Below are positions 1-6,596 of a DNA stretch of 30,809 bases, in pieces. Both the position numbers and the translations under genes were made by a program. How positions within the stretch are numbered: position 1 is the first letter of the stretch; every line of letters begins with the position of its first letter. Under the pieces are notes generated by a model that was given only the letters and a program-made list of their open reading frames with translations, was not told where the DNA came from and made no database searches. Source of the DNA: a virus; IMG/VR virus record IMGVR_UViG_3300033146_002028, positions 1 to 30,809 of that record; one strand, 5' to 3'.

Positions 1-54
1 TTCTTTGCAGGAGCTTTCTTCTTTGCAGGAGCTTTCTTCTTTGCAGGAGTTTCC
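1..54. repeat. 18-bp tandem repeats encoding PAKKKA units
   Basis: The unit TTCTTTGCAGGAGCTTTC (plus strand) occurs at 1-18 and 19-36 exactly, and at 37-54 with changes at its 3' end. The array continues off the left edge. On the minus strand each unit encodes AKKKAP. In-frame repeats of this kind commonly vary in copy number. Confidence 0.85.
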
Positions 55-602
55 TTTGCAGGGGTCATCATTTTTTTAAATGTTTCTCCAAACAGCTCCT
101 CTCTACTCCCGTCTACAAACATACTCTCTTTAATCGTAAGAAGAGAAAGAACACCCTCTTTACGAGACTCTTGTATAAACGAATCCCGTAGTTTTTTGGT
201 TAATGTCAGGGTGATTTCACGTTCCTCTTGTCCCCAGTCTACGTATTCTGGAGAATAATCTTCTCCAAAGCATTGGGTTAAAAGGGAGTCCATTCTTTTT
301 AGGAAAATAGACTCTTTTTCTTCCCCACGTTCCCCAGTATTGGAGTACGATTTATTGCACATACTACGATTTGTTAAAGAGAAAAACAACTGTGCAAACT
401 CACTGACTGTTACAGTTATTGACTCCTCATCAATCCCCCAGCTAAGCCCTTCAAGCAATGCTAAGCACATTACATCACGGACAACAATGCTTTTAATTTC
501 CGTTGTTTTTCTACAACAAAAAGGGGCAATTCCTTTTGCTGTAGAAAGTGCTGCGCTTGCTTTTGTTGTTTTCCGGGCAATTCTCAATTCAGATAATCTC
601 AT
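1..602 (-). CDS. Partial gene of unknown function with PAKKKA repeat tail
   Basis: Reading leftward from ATG at 602-600, the frame stays open for 200 codons to the window edge, so the 3' end is missing. An AAAGGA Shine-Dalgarno site lies 7 nt before the ATG. The N-terminal part (about residues 1-175) is a mixed, charged sequence I do not recognise, starting MRLSELRIARKTTKAS. From about residue 181 it turns into tandem PAKKKA units encoded by 18-bp DNA repeats. Tails of this kind occur in histone H1-like bacterial proteins such as Hc1/Hc2 and AlgP and usually bind DNA or RNA non-specifically; that role here is inference. The gene is transcribed away from the late operon. It could be a DNA-binding or regulatory protein of the phage, or a flanking gene. 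Confidence 0.75.
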   Translation of the reverse strand, partial: MRLSELRIARKTTKASAALSTAKGIAPFCCRKTTEIKSIVVRDVMCLALLEGLSWGIDEESITVTVSEFAQLFFSLTNRSMCNKSYSNTGERGEEKESIFLKRMDSLLTQCFGEDYSPEYVDWGQEEREITLTLTKKLRDSFIQESRKEGVLSLLTIKESMFVDGSREELFGETFKKMMTPAKETPAKKKAPAKKKAPAK

Positions 603-661
603 TTTATAGTCCTTTCATAGTAAAAAAGAAAAGACTTGCAAGAGAATAAAATCAATCACTT

Positions 662-706
662 AATACTATTTTACACTATGTTTTTTGTACTTCATAAAAT
701 AGTATT
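662..706. repeat. 12-bp perfect inverted repeat, operator-like
   Basis: AATACTATTTTA at 662-673 is matched by its exact reverse complement at 695-706, with 21 nt between. The stem is A/T-rich and has no adjoining T-run of terminator form. One arm lies inside the spacer of the candidate leftward promoter, which fits an operator for a dimeric repressor; this is inference. Confidence 0.5.
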
Positions 707-718
707 CCTAATTGTCAA
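691..718 (-). promoter_or_regulatory. Candidate leftward promoter for the 1-602 gene
   Basis: On the minus strand a consensus TTGACA (-35, positions 718-713) is followed after 16 nt by TATGAA (696-691), a 4/6 match to the -10 consensus. The implied transcript would start about 80 nt before the ATG at 602. The 12-bp inverted repeat overlaps this spacer. Confidence 0.4.
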
Positions 719-790
719 AGAACTAAAGAAGCCCACTCCAAAAAAATTCTTGTTGCTCCTTTCACTCTTCCACAGTGTACCAGCCTCACC

Positions 791-953
791 TGCCAGTGAT
801 TTAAAAAGTGGTTCCAAGAACCACTCCTTAATGTTTTATCTGCCAGTGATTTAAAAAGTGGTTCCAAGAACCACTCCTTAATGTTTTAAGTGATTTAAAA
901 AGTGGTTCCAAGAACCACTCCTTTTATTATATATCGCCAGTGATTTAAAAAGT
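791..953. repeat. Direct repeats carrying a 19-bp palindrome (3 full copies, 1 partial)
   Basis: The palindrome AGTGGTTC-CAA-GAACCACT occurs identically at 807-825, 857-875 and 901-919. Each copy is preceded by AGTGATTTAAAA. A fourth copy of the leader (936-953) stops just where the palindrome should begin. Spacing is 50, 44 and 50 nt. The first two units (791-838, 841-888) are identical over 48 nt. There are no unique spacers, so this is not a CRISPR array. No T-run follows copies 1 and 2 directly, which argues against simple terminators. The position just before the small terminase gene suits terminase-binding (cos/pac-type) sites or repressor operators; neither is proved. Confidence 0.8.
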
Positions 954-1002
954 AAAACTAACGACCACAACTATTATTATTCTGCCTTTCAAATGAATAT
1001 AC

Positions 1003-1031
1003 TTGTTTTATATAGAAAACCGTGGGATATT
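1003..1031 (+). promoter_or_regulatory. Weak candidate promoter before small terminase
   Basis: TTGTTT (1003-1008) and GATATT (1026-1031) are 17 nt apart, an approximate sigma70 pair; alternatively TATATA at 1009-1014 serves as -10 with a poor -35. Neither is strong, and late phage promoters often need an activator. Confidence 0.25.
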
Positions 1032-1062
1032 TAATAAAAAACAAAAAAAAGGAGCTTAAATT

Positions 1063-1551
1063 ATGAAAAAAGTAGGAGAAGTCGCATTAAATAAGGGGAA
1101 TGTTGGAAACTTCAGTTTAGTGACCTTTGATGCCGTCCCTGAATGCGTAGAAGAGTGCCCCATTAAGAATATTTGTAGTTATCAAAAAAACAACCGTAAA
1201 TGCAAATTACGAATTGTTTATATTGAGAAAGTAGTAGACACTTTAGCAGCAATCTTAAAAAGCAAGGGAACAGAATTAGATTGGCATAAAGTATCATTCT
1301 TTTTAGTCCCCTTATACAGCCAACTACTTGCTTTTAAGATTAGTGTAGCAGCCAGGAACAATCCTTTATTACTTGGTGAAAAAGGAGTGAAAGCACACCC
1401 CTCTTATAAGGAGATTAGAGAGACTATCAAATTAATAAATCAGCTATTAAATGAGTTTGGTATTACAAAGAATGAAAAGAAAGGGTTTATTGATGGTGAT
1501 AGTGATTATTATGAATCCTTATTACAAAATCAAGAGGTTCCTGATGAGTAA
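1063..1551 (+). CDS. terS: Terminase small subunit (P27-like)
   Basis: This 162-residue protein probably recognises phage DNA and loads it onto the large subunit. The C-terminal half has the P27-type small terminase pattern: an LYSQLLAFKISV helix, then GVKAHPSYKEIRETIKLINQ and LLNEFGI. The gene lies directly upstream of the large terminase and overlaps it by 8 nt. An AAGGAG site precedes the ATG. Unusually, the N-terminal third carries a cysteine cluster, C28-x3-C32-x5-C38-x8-C47, that looks able to bind a metal. Position and C-terminal pattern support the call; the cysteine module is not part of the usual description of the family. Confidence 0.75.
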   Translation: MKKVGEVALNKGNVGNFSLVTFDAVPECVEECPIKNICSYQKNNRKCKLRIVYIEKVVDTLAAILKSKGTELDWHKVSFFLVPLYSQLLAFKISVAARNNPLLLGEKGVKAHPSYKEIRETIKLINQLLNEFGITKNEKKGFIDGDSDYYESLLQNQEVPDE

Positions 1552-3394
1552 ATTAAAAAGAAGAAAAGGGAAAGAGAAAGTACCCTATAATTTTGGAGGT
1601 GATGGTTGTGTTCGCTGGTGTGAGGAGTTTTGCTCAATCCCAATACCAGTTAAAGGCATGATGCAGTGGATACCTATTAAGGAGTTGCCTAAAGAGAAAA
1701 ACATTTTAACTGGTAGAAGTCCTTGGTCTATGTGGCAGCATCAAGCTCATGTTTTGCGTGAAGCCCTTGAAATGGATGCAACGTATACTTTTAAATACCG
1801 ATTAGTGGTTTTGTGTTGGCAGCGTGGTGAAAGTAAGTCTTTGCTTGCTTGCTTAATTCAGCTTTGGAAGTTTTTTTGTTTTCCTCGTCAACAAATAATG
1901 CTGGGTGCAAATAGTAGAGATCAGGTTAAGTTTGTTCATTTTGAGATTATGAAAGATATAATTTTGAATAGCCCTCGTCTTCTGAAAATCGTTGGTAATA
2001 GAAATTTAATGGACAAACAAATACAGATGAGGGATAAGCATAGAAATGTTGTTTCTATGATTCGTAGCATCTCTTCCTTTTCTGGTATTGTTTCTAATAT
2101 TAGTGGTTATACATTTTCTGAAATGTTCGATATGAAAAACCCTAAATTCTTTACACAGCTTGATGGTTCAATTAGAAACATACCTAATGCTTTGGGTGTT
2201 ATTGACAGCACAGTTTCTGGTAAGGAGCATGTGCTTTATAAATTGTATACTTCAGCAAGAAGTAATAAGAGCAAGACTGTGTATTTTAATCACAGATGCA
2301 GTCCCGAAGCCTCCTGTGATGATTATTGGAATCCCAGCATGACGCAGTTACAGATAGATGATTATAAAAGCAAGTTTCCACCTGCTGAATTTTCAATGTA
2401 CTTTAAGAATACCTGGGAATCGGCAACACAAAAAATGTTTAAATGGGAGGAAGTACATTCTTGTAATTACATTGGTTTAAATAAGCAGTTAGGGGAGCAG
2501 CAGCAAGTACTATCTTTATTAGCCGAGTATAACAAGTCTGTGGGTGAAGTGGAGAAATTACCTGATGGGGAGCGTAAGATTTCTATAGAACAGGGACTGC
2601 AACGCAAACTGGAACCTTTAATGGAGCTTGAAGATGTATATAGTATTAGAACAAAATCAAATCAATCTCGAATTACAACAATGTCCGAATTACACAATCT
2701 GAGTCATGTTTATGATACCAATTTTGCAATTATGATTGGGGGTGATAGAGCTGACCCTATGAAAGCAAACGTGAGTCACGGGGCCAGGACAATATTTCTT
2801 GCCATTGCAAAGGGGTTGCCTGGTAGTAAGAGCAACCCTAAGAAGTATTTGGATTCTTTAGAAGCAGCCAGTAAGAACTTTATTTATTTTGTAATTGGCT
2901 TTCGTCATGTAGTTATGTCTGATATGAAAAGTATTCAACTGTTTATTGAAGAGTGTTTAGAGGAATATGATAGTGTGGAAACTCTTTGTGCAGAACGGTG
3001 GGGAATGTGGGATATTGCGGATTGGTGTGATGAAAAAGATATTATGTTTGAGGCTATTACAGCGGCATACACTTTGCAAAGAACTGGCTTTTCAGAATTG
3101 TATAATGCTATAGTTACTGGAAGATTTAAAATTCCCCCTACGGCAATAGCAGGAAACAGACAATCAGATTTGTTTATTGAAGAAGCAGAAATGTTTGACC
3201 ATGACCCGGTTGGAAAATTCTATGGCTCACCTGAGAAATCAAATAGATTGGGTGTTCAAGATGATAGTGTTTTTGCAGCAAGTTGGGGGATATATGGAGG
3301 GCGCAATTTATCTGTAGAAGATTTTATAGATAGAAAGAATGCTAAAACTTTTGGTGGGTTTTACAAAAACACAAATTTAGTTGGCAATTATTAA
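1544..3394 (+). CDS. terL: Terminase large subunit (packaging ATPase and nuclease)
   Basis: This 616-residue packaging motor cuts concatemeric DNA and drives it into the prohead. I chose ATG at 1544, which overlaps the terS stop and follows an AGAGG site, over a longer open frame from 1451. The ATPase domain shows a Walker A-like segment WQRGESKS (92-99), hydrophobic strands, a Walker B-like YTFSEMFDM (189-197, E193 the likely catalytic Glu) and a motif C-like DSTVSG (221-226). The nuclease domain begins at GGDRADPMK (399-407, D401) and ends with VQDDSVFA (571-578), giving the acidic metal ligands. The length is normal for the family. The Walker A differs from the usual GxxxxGKS/T. Confidence 0.9.
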   Translation: MSKLKRRKGKEKVPYNFGGDGCVRWCEEFCSIPIPVKGMMQWIPIKELPKEKNILTGRSPWSMWQHQAHVLREALEMDATYTFKYRLVVLCWQRGESKSLLACLIQLWKFFCFPRQQIMLGANSRDQVKFVHFEIMKDIILNSPRLLKIVGNRNLMDKQIQMRDKHRNVVSMIRSISSFSGIVSNISGYTFSEMFDMKNPKFFTQLDGSIRNIPNALGVIDSTVSGKEHVLYKLYTSARSNKSKTVYFNHRCSPEASCDDYWNPSMTQLQIDDYKSKFPPAEFSMYFKNTWESATQKMFKWEEVHSCNYIGLNKQLGEQQQVLSLLAEYNKSVGEVEKLPDGERKISIEQGLQRKLEPLMELEDVYSIRTKSNQSRITTMSELHNLSHVYDTNFAIMIGGDRADPMKANVSHGARTIFLAIAKGLPGSKSNPKKYLDSLEAASKNFIYFVIGFRHVVMSDMKSIQLFIEECLEEYDSVETLCAERWGMWDIADWCDEKDIMFEAITAAYTLQRTGFSELYNAIVTGRFKIPPTAIAGNRQSDLFIEEAEMFDHDPVGKFYGSPEKSNRLGVQDDSVFAASWGIYGGRNLSVEDFIDRKNAKTFGGFYKNTNLVGNY

Positions 3395-3409
3395 AAGGAG
3401 ATTTTGGTT

Positions 3410-5083
3410 ATGGAAATAGGCGATAGAAGAGAATTAATTGATGGTTTATCAGATGATGATCTACTTAACATTGCAAGTATGATTACACCTTGGAGTACCG
3501 GCCCAAGAATCAATGATACTAAGGTAGCAGATGAAGATGGGTTTACTTTATCTGGTATTGGCGTGAATGGGGATTATACAGGATATGCCGCTGCACAAAA
3601 TGCCTGTTGGGAGAAGTTTTCTACCAACCCACAAATTTCCTCTCATGTGAGGGATTTTATGGGGGATTTGACTGGTGCAGGGTTTAGTTGGGGCAGTGAA
3701 AATAATGCTGTTGATGCCGTATTAAAAGAAATTTCAGATGATTTGAGAAACGAACTGTTGTTAAAAATCTCTAAATATGTGGCACGGTCGGAAGTAGAGG
3801 GTGAATTGTTTTTGTGTTTGTCTTTGCACAAGGATTCTTTTGTGGAAGTTGATTTTATGGAACCCACAGATTTAATTGGTGGGGTAAATAATAGTGGTAT
3901 TTACTTTCATCCCCGTAAAAAAACAATGCCTATGTTTTATGAGTTTGCAATTAAAACAGAAATCCCAAAGAAGAAAAATAAAACGAAGAAAAACGCAGGT
4001 GGAAAGATAGTTGGGGGCGTGACAAGTGATATTGCTTCAACTATTTTAATTCCTTCTATTTATGTAGGGTATTATCCTGATTTAGGGAGGGAGGCTATTG
4101 CTTATTATTCTCTTTCTACTGAAAAATTAAAGGGGTCTAAAAGCAACATTGGGTATTCAAAGACTGGGAATTGGCACAGGTTTATTGTATCTTGGGATCG
4201 GGGGTTTCTTACACAACGTAATGTTTCTCACATAAACACCACATTATCTTGGGTTAATTTTTATGAGGATTTGAAGAAATGGGAAATTGATCATAAAAAA
4301 TCTGCAGGTTCCTATTTATGGGTAGTTAAAATGGAAGATGCCAGAACATTTCGTTCTTGGCTGAAGATGACAGATGAAGAAAAAGAACAAACTGGATTAA
4401 CTGCAAAGAAAACACCAGGTGGCACTCTTATTTGCCCGCCTGGTGTGGAAATAGAGTGCAAGAACCCTAAGCTACCCACTATTTCAGAACAAGATACTGA
4501 TATTATGCACATGATAAGCTCTGGTTTAAATCGTCCAGAGGATATGATTACTGGACAAACTAAAGGAGATACTTTTTCAGGTGTAAAAGCGAGTCGTGGG
4601 CCGCAATCAGATAGGGTTTTAGACAATATGCACTATTTTGAACAGTTCTTGCGATTGGTATTGTGGCGTTCTATTTTCTTTTTAAAAAGCACTAAATCTA
4701 CATTTAAGATTAAGTATAAAGTGAAAGAGGTGGTACAGTTCAAGAATCAAAAGCCCATTGAGCAGACTGTGGTAAAAGAAGCGCACGAGCTTATTGATTT
4801 TGATTTTCCCACCCCTGAAATTGGTGATTTAGAGGGGAAAGCAAAAGCCTATCTTGGAAGTAAGCATTTATCCGTGGTGGAGAGTTTGGGCATTCCCCGT
4901 GCTGAAGTTGCAAAGCGGTTGGGTTTTAGAAATTATGGGAAGAAACGGAAACTTTTTGAAACAGAAAATAAAATATTTCCTGATCTGCCTTTAACTGGTG
5001 AATTAGAATCTGCACAAGAGGGTGCCGGAGAATCAAGGCATGTTCACCCCGGCACACCACAGGCCCCATCTCAAGCAAAATAA
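3410..5083 (+). CDS. Portal protein
   Basis: This 557-residue protein should form the dodecameric ring at the capsid vertex through which DNA is packaged and where the tail attaches. Evidence is its size, its place between the large terminase and the capsid protease, and typical portal features: a central segment with ISEQDTDIMHMISSGLNRPED and GDTFSGVKASRG, and a C-terminal part AKAYLGSKHLSVVESLGIPR. ATG 3410 is preferred because AAGGAG lies 9 nt before it; TTG at 3404 is too close to that site. No separate small gpW-like gene lies between terL and portal, unlike lambda. Confidence 0.8.
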   Translation: MEIGDRRELIDGLSDDDLLNIASMITPWSTGPRINDTKVADEDGFTLSGIGVNGDYTGYAAAQNACWEKFSTNPQISSHVRDFMGDLTGAGFSWGSENNAVDAVLKEISDDLRNELLLKISKYVARSEVEGELFLCLSLHKDSFVEVDFMEPTDLIGGVNNSGIYFHPRKKTMPMFYEFAIKTEIPKKKNKTKKNAGGKIVGGVTSDIASTILIPSIYVGYYPDLGREAIAYYSLSTEKLKGSKSNIGYSKTGNWHRFIVSWDRGFLTQRNVSHINTTLSWVNFYEDLKKWEIDHKKSAGSYLWVVKMEDARTFRSWLKMTDEEKEQTGLTAKKTPGGTLICPPGVEIECKNPKLPTISEQDTDIMHMISSGLNRPEDMITGQTKGDTFSGVKASRGPQSDRVLDNMHYFEQFLRLVLWRSIFFLKSTKSTFKIKYKVKEVVQFKNQKPIEQTVVKEAHELIDFDFPTPEIGDLEGKAKAYLGSKHLSVVESLGIPRAEVAKRLGFRNYGKKRKLFETENKIFPDLPLTGELESAQEGAGESRHVHPGTPQAPSQAK

Positions 5084-5106
5084 AGATACGGTTGTTTTTT
5101 GCTTGA
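5071..5106. other. 10-bp inverted repeat across portal stop and -35 box
   Basis: TCAAGCAAAA (5071-5080) and its exact reverse complement TTTTGCTTGA (5097-5106) flank a 16-nt loop that contains the portal TAA stop. The 3' arm overlaps the -35 element of the promoter at 5103. It ends in no T-run, so a terminator role is weak; a protein-binding site is possible. Confidence 0.45.
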
Positions 5107-5132
5107 CAAAAACAAAAGTTAAATCCTATATT
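5103..5132 (+). promoter_or_regulatory. Sigma70-type promoter for the capsid genes
   Basis: A perfect TTGACA (5103-5108) is separated by 18 nt from TATATT (5127-5132, 5/6 match to TATAAT); CTATAT one base earlier gives a 17-nt spacer. The predicted start is near 5139, about 50 nt before the protease ATG. It lies in a 104-nt gap between genes, long for this packed window. Confidence 0.6.
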
Positions 5133-5182
5133 TGAAATGTGGTGGGATATGTGTTTTATCTAATTAATTAATGGAGGATTTT

Positions 5183-5191
5183 ATGAAATGA
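5183..5191 (+). other. Two-codon mini-ORF (Met-Lys-stop) before the protease start
   Basis: A GGAGG site (5174-5178) is followed after 4 nt by ATG AAA TGA at 5183-5191. The TGA overlaps the protease ATG (5188-5190) as ATGA. The ribosome site thus has near-ideal spacing to the mini-ORF and a longer one (9 nt) to the gene, so the protease may be started by reinitiation. The mini-ORF may also be a chance feature. Confidence 0.4.
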
Positions 5192-6582
5192 AAGACTTTT
5201 ACACATTGCTAACGGCCTCCTCTTGGTTGATGGAGGATGGGGCATTACAAGTCCTGGCTAACGCATATCCTGATACTAAGGCGGTTTCATTTTATTCAGA
5301 TGAGGAAGAGAGTGATTTGAATAAAATGGTTATTAAGGGGAATACTGCAATTATTCCTATTATGGGGCCGTTATTTGCACAAGATAATTTTATTACAAAA
5401 GTGTTGGGCGTTGGCAAAACGTATACTTCTATTACTAAGGAGTTGCGGGATGCAGCGGCGAATTCTGATGTAGAAAATATTGTCCTGTCTGTGAATACCC
5501 CAGGTGGACAAACAGTCGGAGTCAACGCAACTGCTGGTGTTATAAAAGAAGTTGCGAAGAATAAACCGGTAAAAGCTTTTGTTCATGGAAATGGAGCTTC
5601 GGCGGGATATTGGCTCATCTCTGCTGCTGATGAAATTTACATGGACGCTACTGCTGGTGTAGGAAGTATTGGGGTAAAGGCTATTGTCCCTAAGCCCGTA
5701 GATGACGATTGGGAAATGGAAATTGTCAACTCCGATAGTCCGAACAAAGCTCCTGATGTTTCTACCAAGGAGGGGCAAGAGGTAATCAGAACGATGTTAG
5801 ACGATTTAGCTGAGGTATTTATTGCGGCAGTAGCTGAGGGTCGCAATGTATCGGAAAAAACAGTACTAAATGACTTTGGTAAAGGAGGAATCCTTATTGG
5901 TCAAAAAGCTGTAGATGCAGGTATGGCTGATGGTTTAGCAACTTTTGAAGAGGTTTTGGAATTAATTAACAATAACACAAGTAATGCAAACGGAGGCTGT
6001 ATGGATTTAAACACGCTGAAATCAGAACACAAAGATGTGTTCGATGCAGTTGTGGCAGAGGTTACTGCTTCTATGAGTGAGAAAGTCACCACTCTGGAAG
6101 CAGATATTGCTGCTAAAGCTGAAGAAATTGCTACTTTGAAGTCTGATACTGGTAATAAGGGTGCTGTCATTGACACACTAAAAGCCAGTAATGAGGCTTT
6201 GGAAGAGCGGACAAAGGCATTGGAACGGGAAACTGCCATCAGGGCGCAGAAAGAAATGCAGGTACTGGCTTCTGCTACAATAGATGCTGAACTTGCTAAA
6301 TCTGATATTCCCAAGCAACTGCATAGCAAGGTTGCGGTCCAGATTGATTTCAATAAATTTGTCAGTGAGGACAAGGGGCTGGATACAGAAGCATTTGTAA
6401 CAGCAATTAAAGCAGAAATTAAAGAGTGGGAGGGGTCTTTGGGTGCGGCTACCACTACTGTTGCGGGCGTTGGGAATTTTGCCCGCACTACTTCTGTTGA
6501 ATCGTCTGAAATTTCTGTCGAAGCTGGGAGTGCTTTATCTCGTATGTCCAAGCTTCTTGGCGTTGAAAAAGACGAAAATTAA
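5188..6582 (+). CDS. S49-family capsid maturation protease with C-terminal scaffold
   Basis: This 464-residue protein resembles lambda gpC, a SppA-like Ser-Lys protease that digests scaffold and prohead proteins. Residues about 48-250 form the S49 domain: NIVLSVNTPGG (97-107), GNGASAGYW with likely nucleophile Ser138, GVGSIGV (157-163), and Lys187 in NSDSPNKAPD, about 50 residues downstream as in SppA-type enzymes. Residues from about 272 are Ala/Glu/Lys-rich and coiled-coil-like (EKVTTLEADIAAKAEEI), as expected of a scaffold. A second in-frame start at 6001 probably gives the scaffold alone. A promoter precedes the gene; the decoration and capsid genes follow. Confidence 0.85.
   Translation: MKDFYTLLTASSWLMEDGALQVLANAYPDTKAVSFYSDEEESDLNKMVIKGNTAIIPIMGPLFAQDNFITKVLGVGKTYTSITKELRDAAANSDVENIVLSVNTPGGQTVGVNATAGVIKEVAKNKPVKAFVHGNGASAGYWLISAADEIYMDATAGVGSIGVKAIVPKPVDDDWEMEIVNSDSPNKAPDVSTKEGQEVIRTMLDDLAEVFIAAVAEGRNVSEKTVLNDFGKGGILIGQKAVDAGMADGLATFEEVLELINNNTSNANGGCMDLNTLKSEHKDVFDAVVAEVTASMSEKVTTLEADIAAKAEEIATLKSDTGNKGAVIDTLKASNEALEERTKALERETAIRAQKEMQVLASATIDAELAKSDIPKQLHSKVAVQIDFNKFVSEDKGLDTEAFVTAIKAEIKEWEGSLGAATTTVAGVGNFARTTSVESSEISVEAGSALSRMSKLLGVEKDEN
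6001..6582 (+). CDS. Nested scaffold protein (Nu3-like), internal start in the protease gene
   Basis: ATG at 6001, in frame with the protease, follows a strong GGAGG at 5992-5996 with 4 nt spacing and marks the exact change from protease to helical sequence. The product would be 193 residues, starting MDLNTLKSEHKDVF. In lambda the scaffold Nu3 is made the same way from the 3' part of gene C. The scaffold would direct assembly of the major capsid protein into proheads and then be degraded. The ribosome site and domain boundary are seen in the sequence; separate expression is inferred. Confidence 0.7.
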   Translation: MDLNTLKSEHKDVFDAVVAEVTASMSEKVTTLEADIAAKAEEIATLKSDTGNKGAVIDTLKASNEALEERTKALERETAIRAQKEMQVLASATIDAELAKSDIPKQLHSKVAVQIDFNKFVSEDKGLDTEAFVTAIKAEIKEWEGSLGAATTTVAGVGNFARTTSVESSEISVEAGSALSRMSKLLGVEKDEN

Positions 6583-6596
6583 GGGAGGAATTGATT

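Larger units (their letters stand above)
603..1062. other. Divergent non-coding regulatory region
   Basis: No convincing gene lies between the leftward gene (start 602) and the rightward terminase gene (start 1063). The stretch holds a 12-bp inverted repeat (662-706), a candidate leftward promoter (691-718), three copies of a 19-bp palindrome within direct repeats (791-953), and a weak candidate rightward promoter near 1003-1031. A short open frame at 636-854 starts at TTG, lacks a good ribosome site and runs through the repeats, so I do not count it as a gene. Confidence 0.7.

Noticed and set aside
340-609. Plus-strand open frame of 89 residues
   Set aside because: It is antisense to the leftward gene 1-602, which has a good ribosome site and 200 open codons; this frame has no start signal.
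636-854. Open frame of 72 residues on the plus strand in the divergent region
   Set aside because: It starts at TTG with no proper ribosome site, runs through the palindromic repeats and has a low-complexity sequence.
791-953. CRISPR array
   Set aside because: Repeats are separated by no unique spacers; whole units including the intervals are near-identical and only three to four copies exist.
1451-1543. Longer N-terminus for the large terminase
   Set aside because: The extension lies fully inside the small terminase frame and lacks a ribosome site; ATG 1544 has AGAGG and the usual short overlap.
5901-6551. 216-residue minus-strand open frame opposite the protease/scaffold
   Set aside because: It is a Ser/Ala-rich antisense image of the scaffold coiled coil with no start signal.
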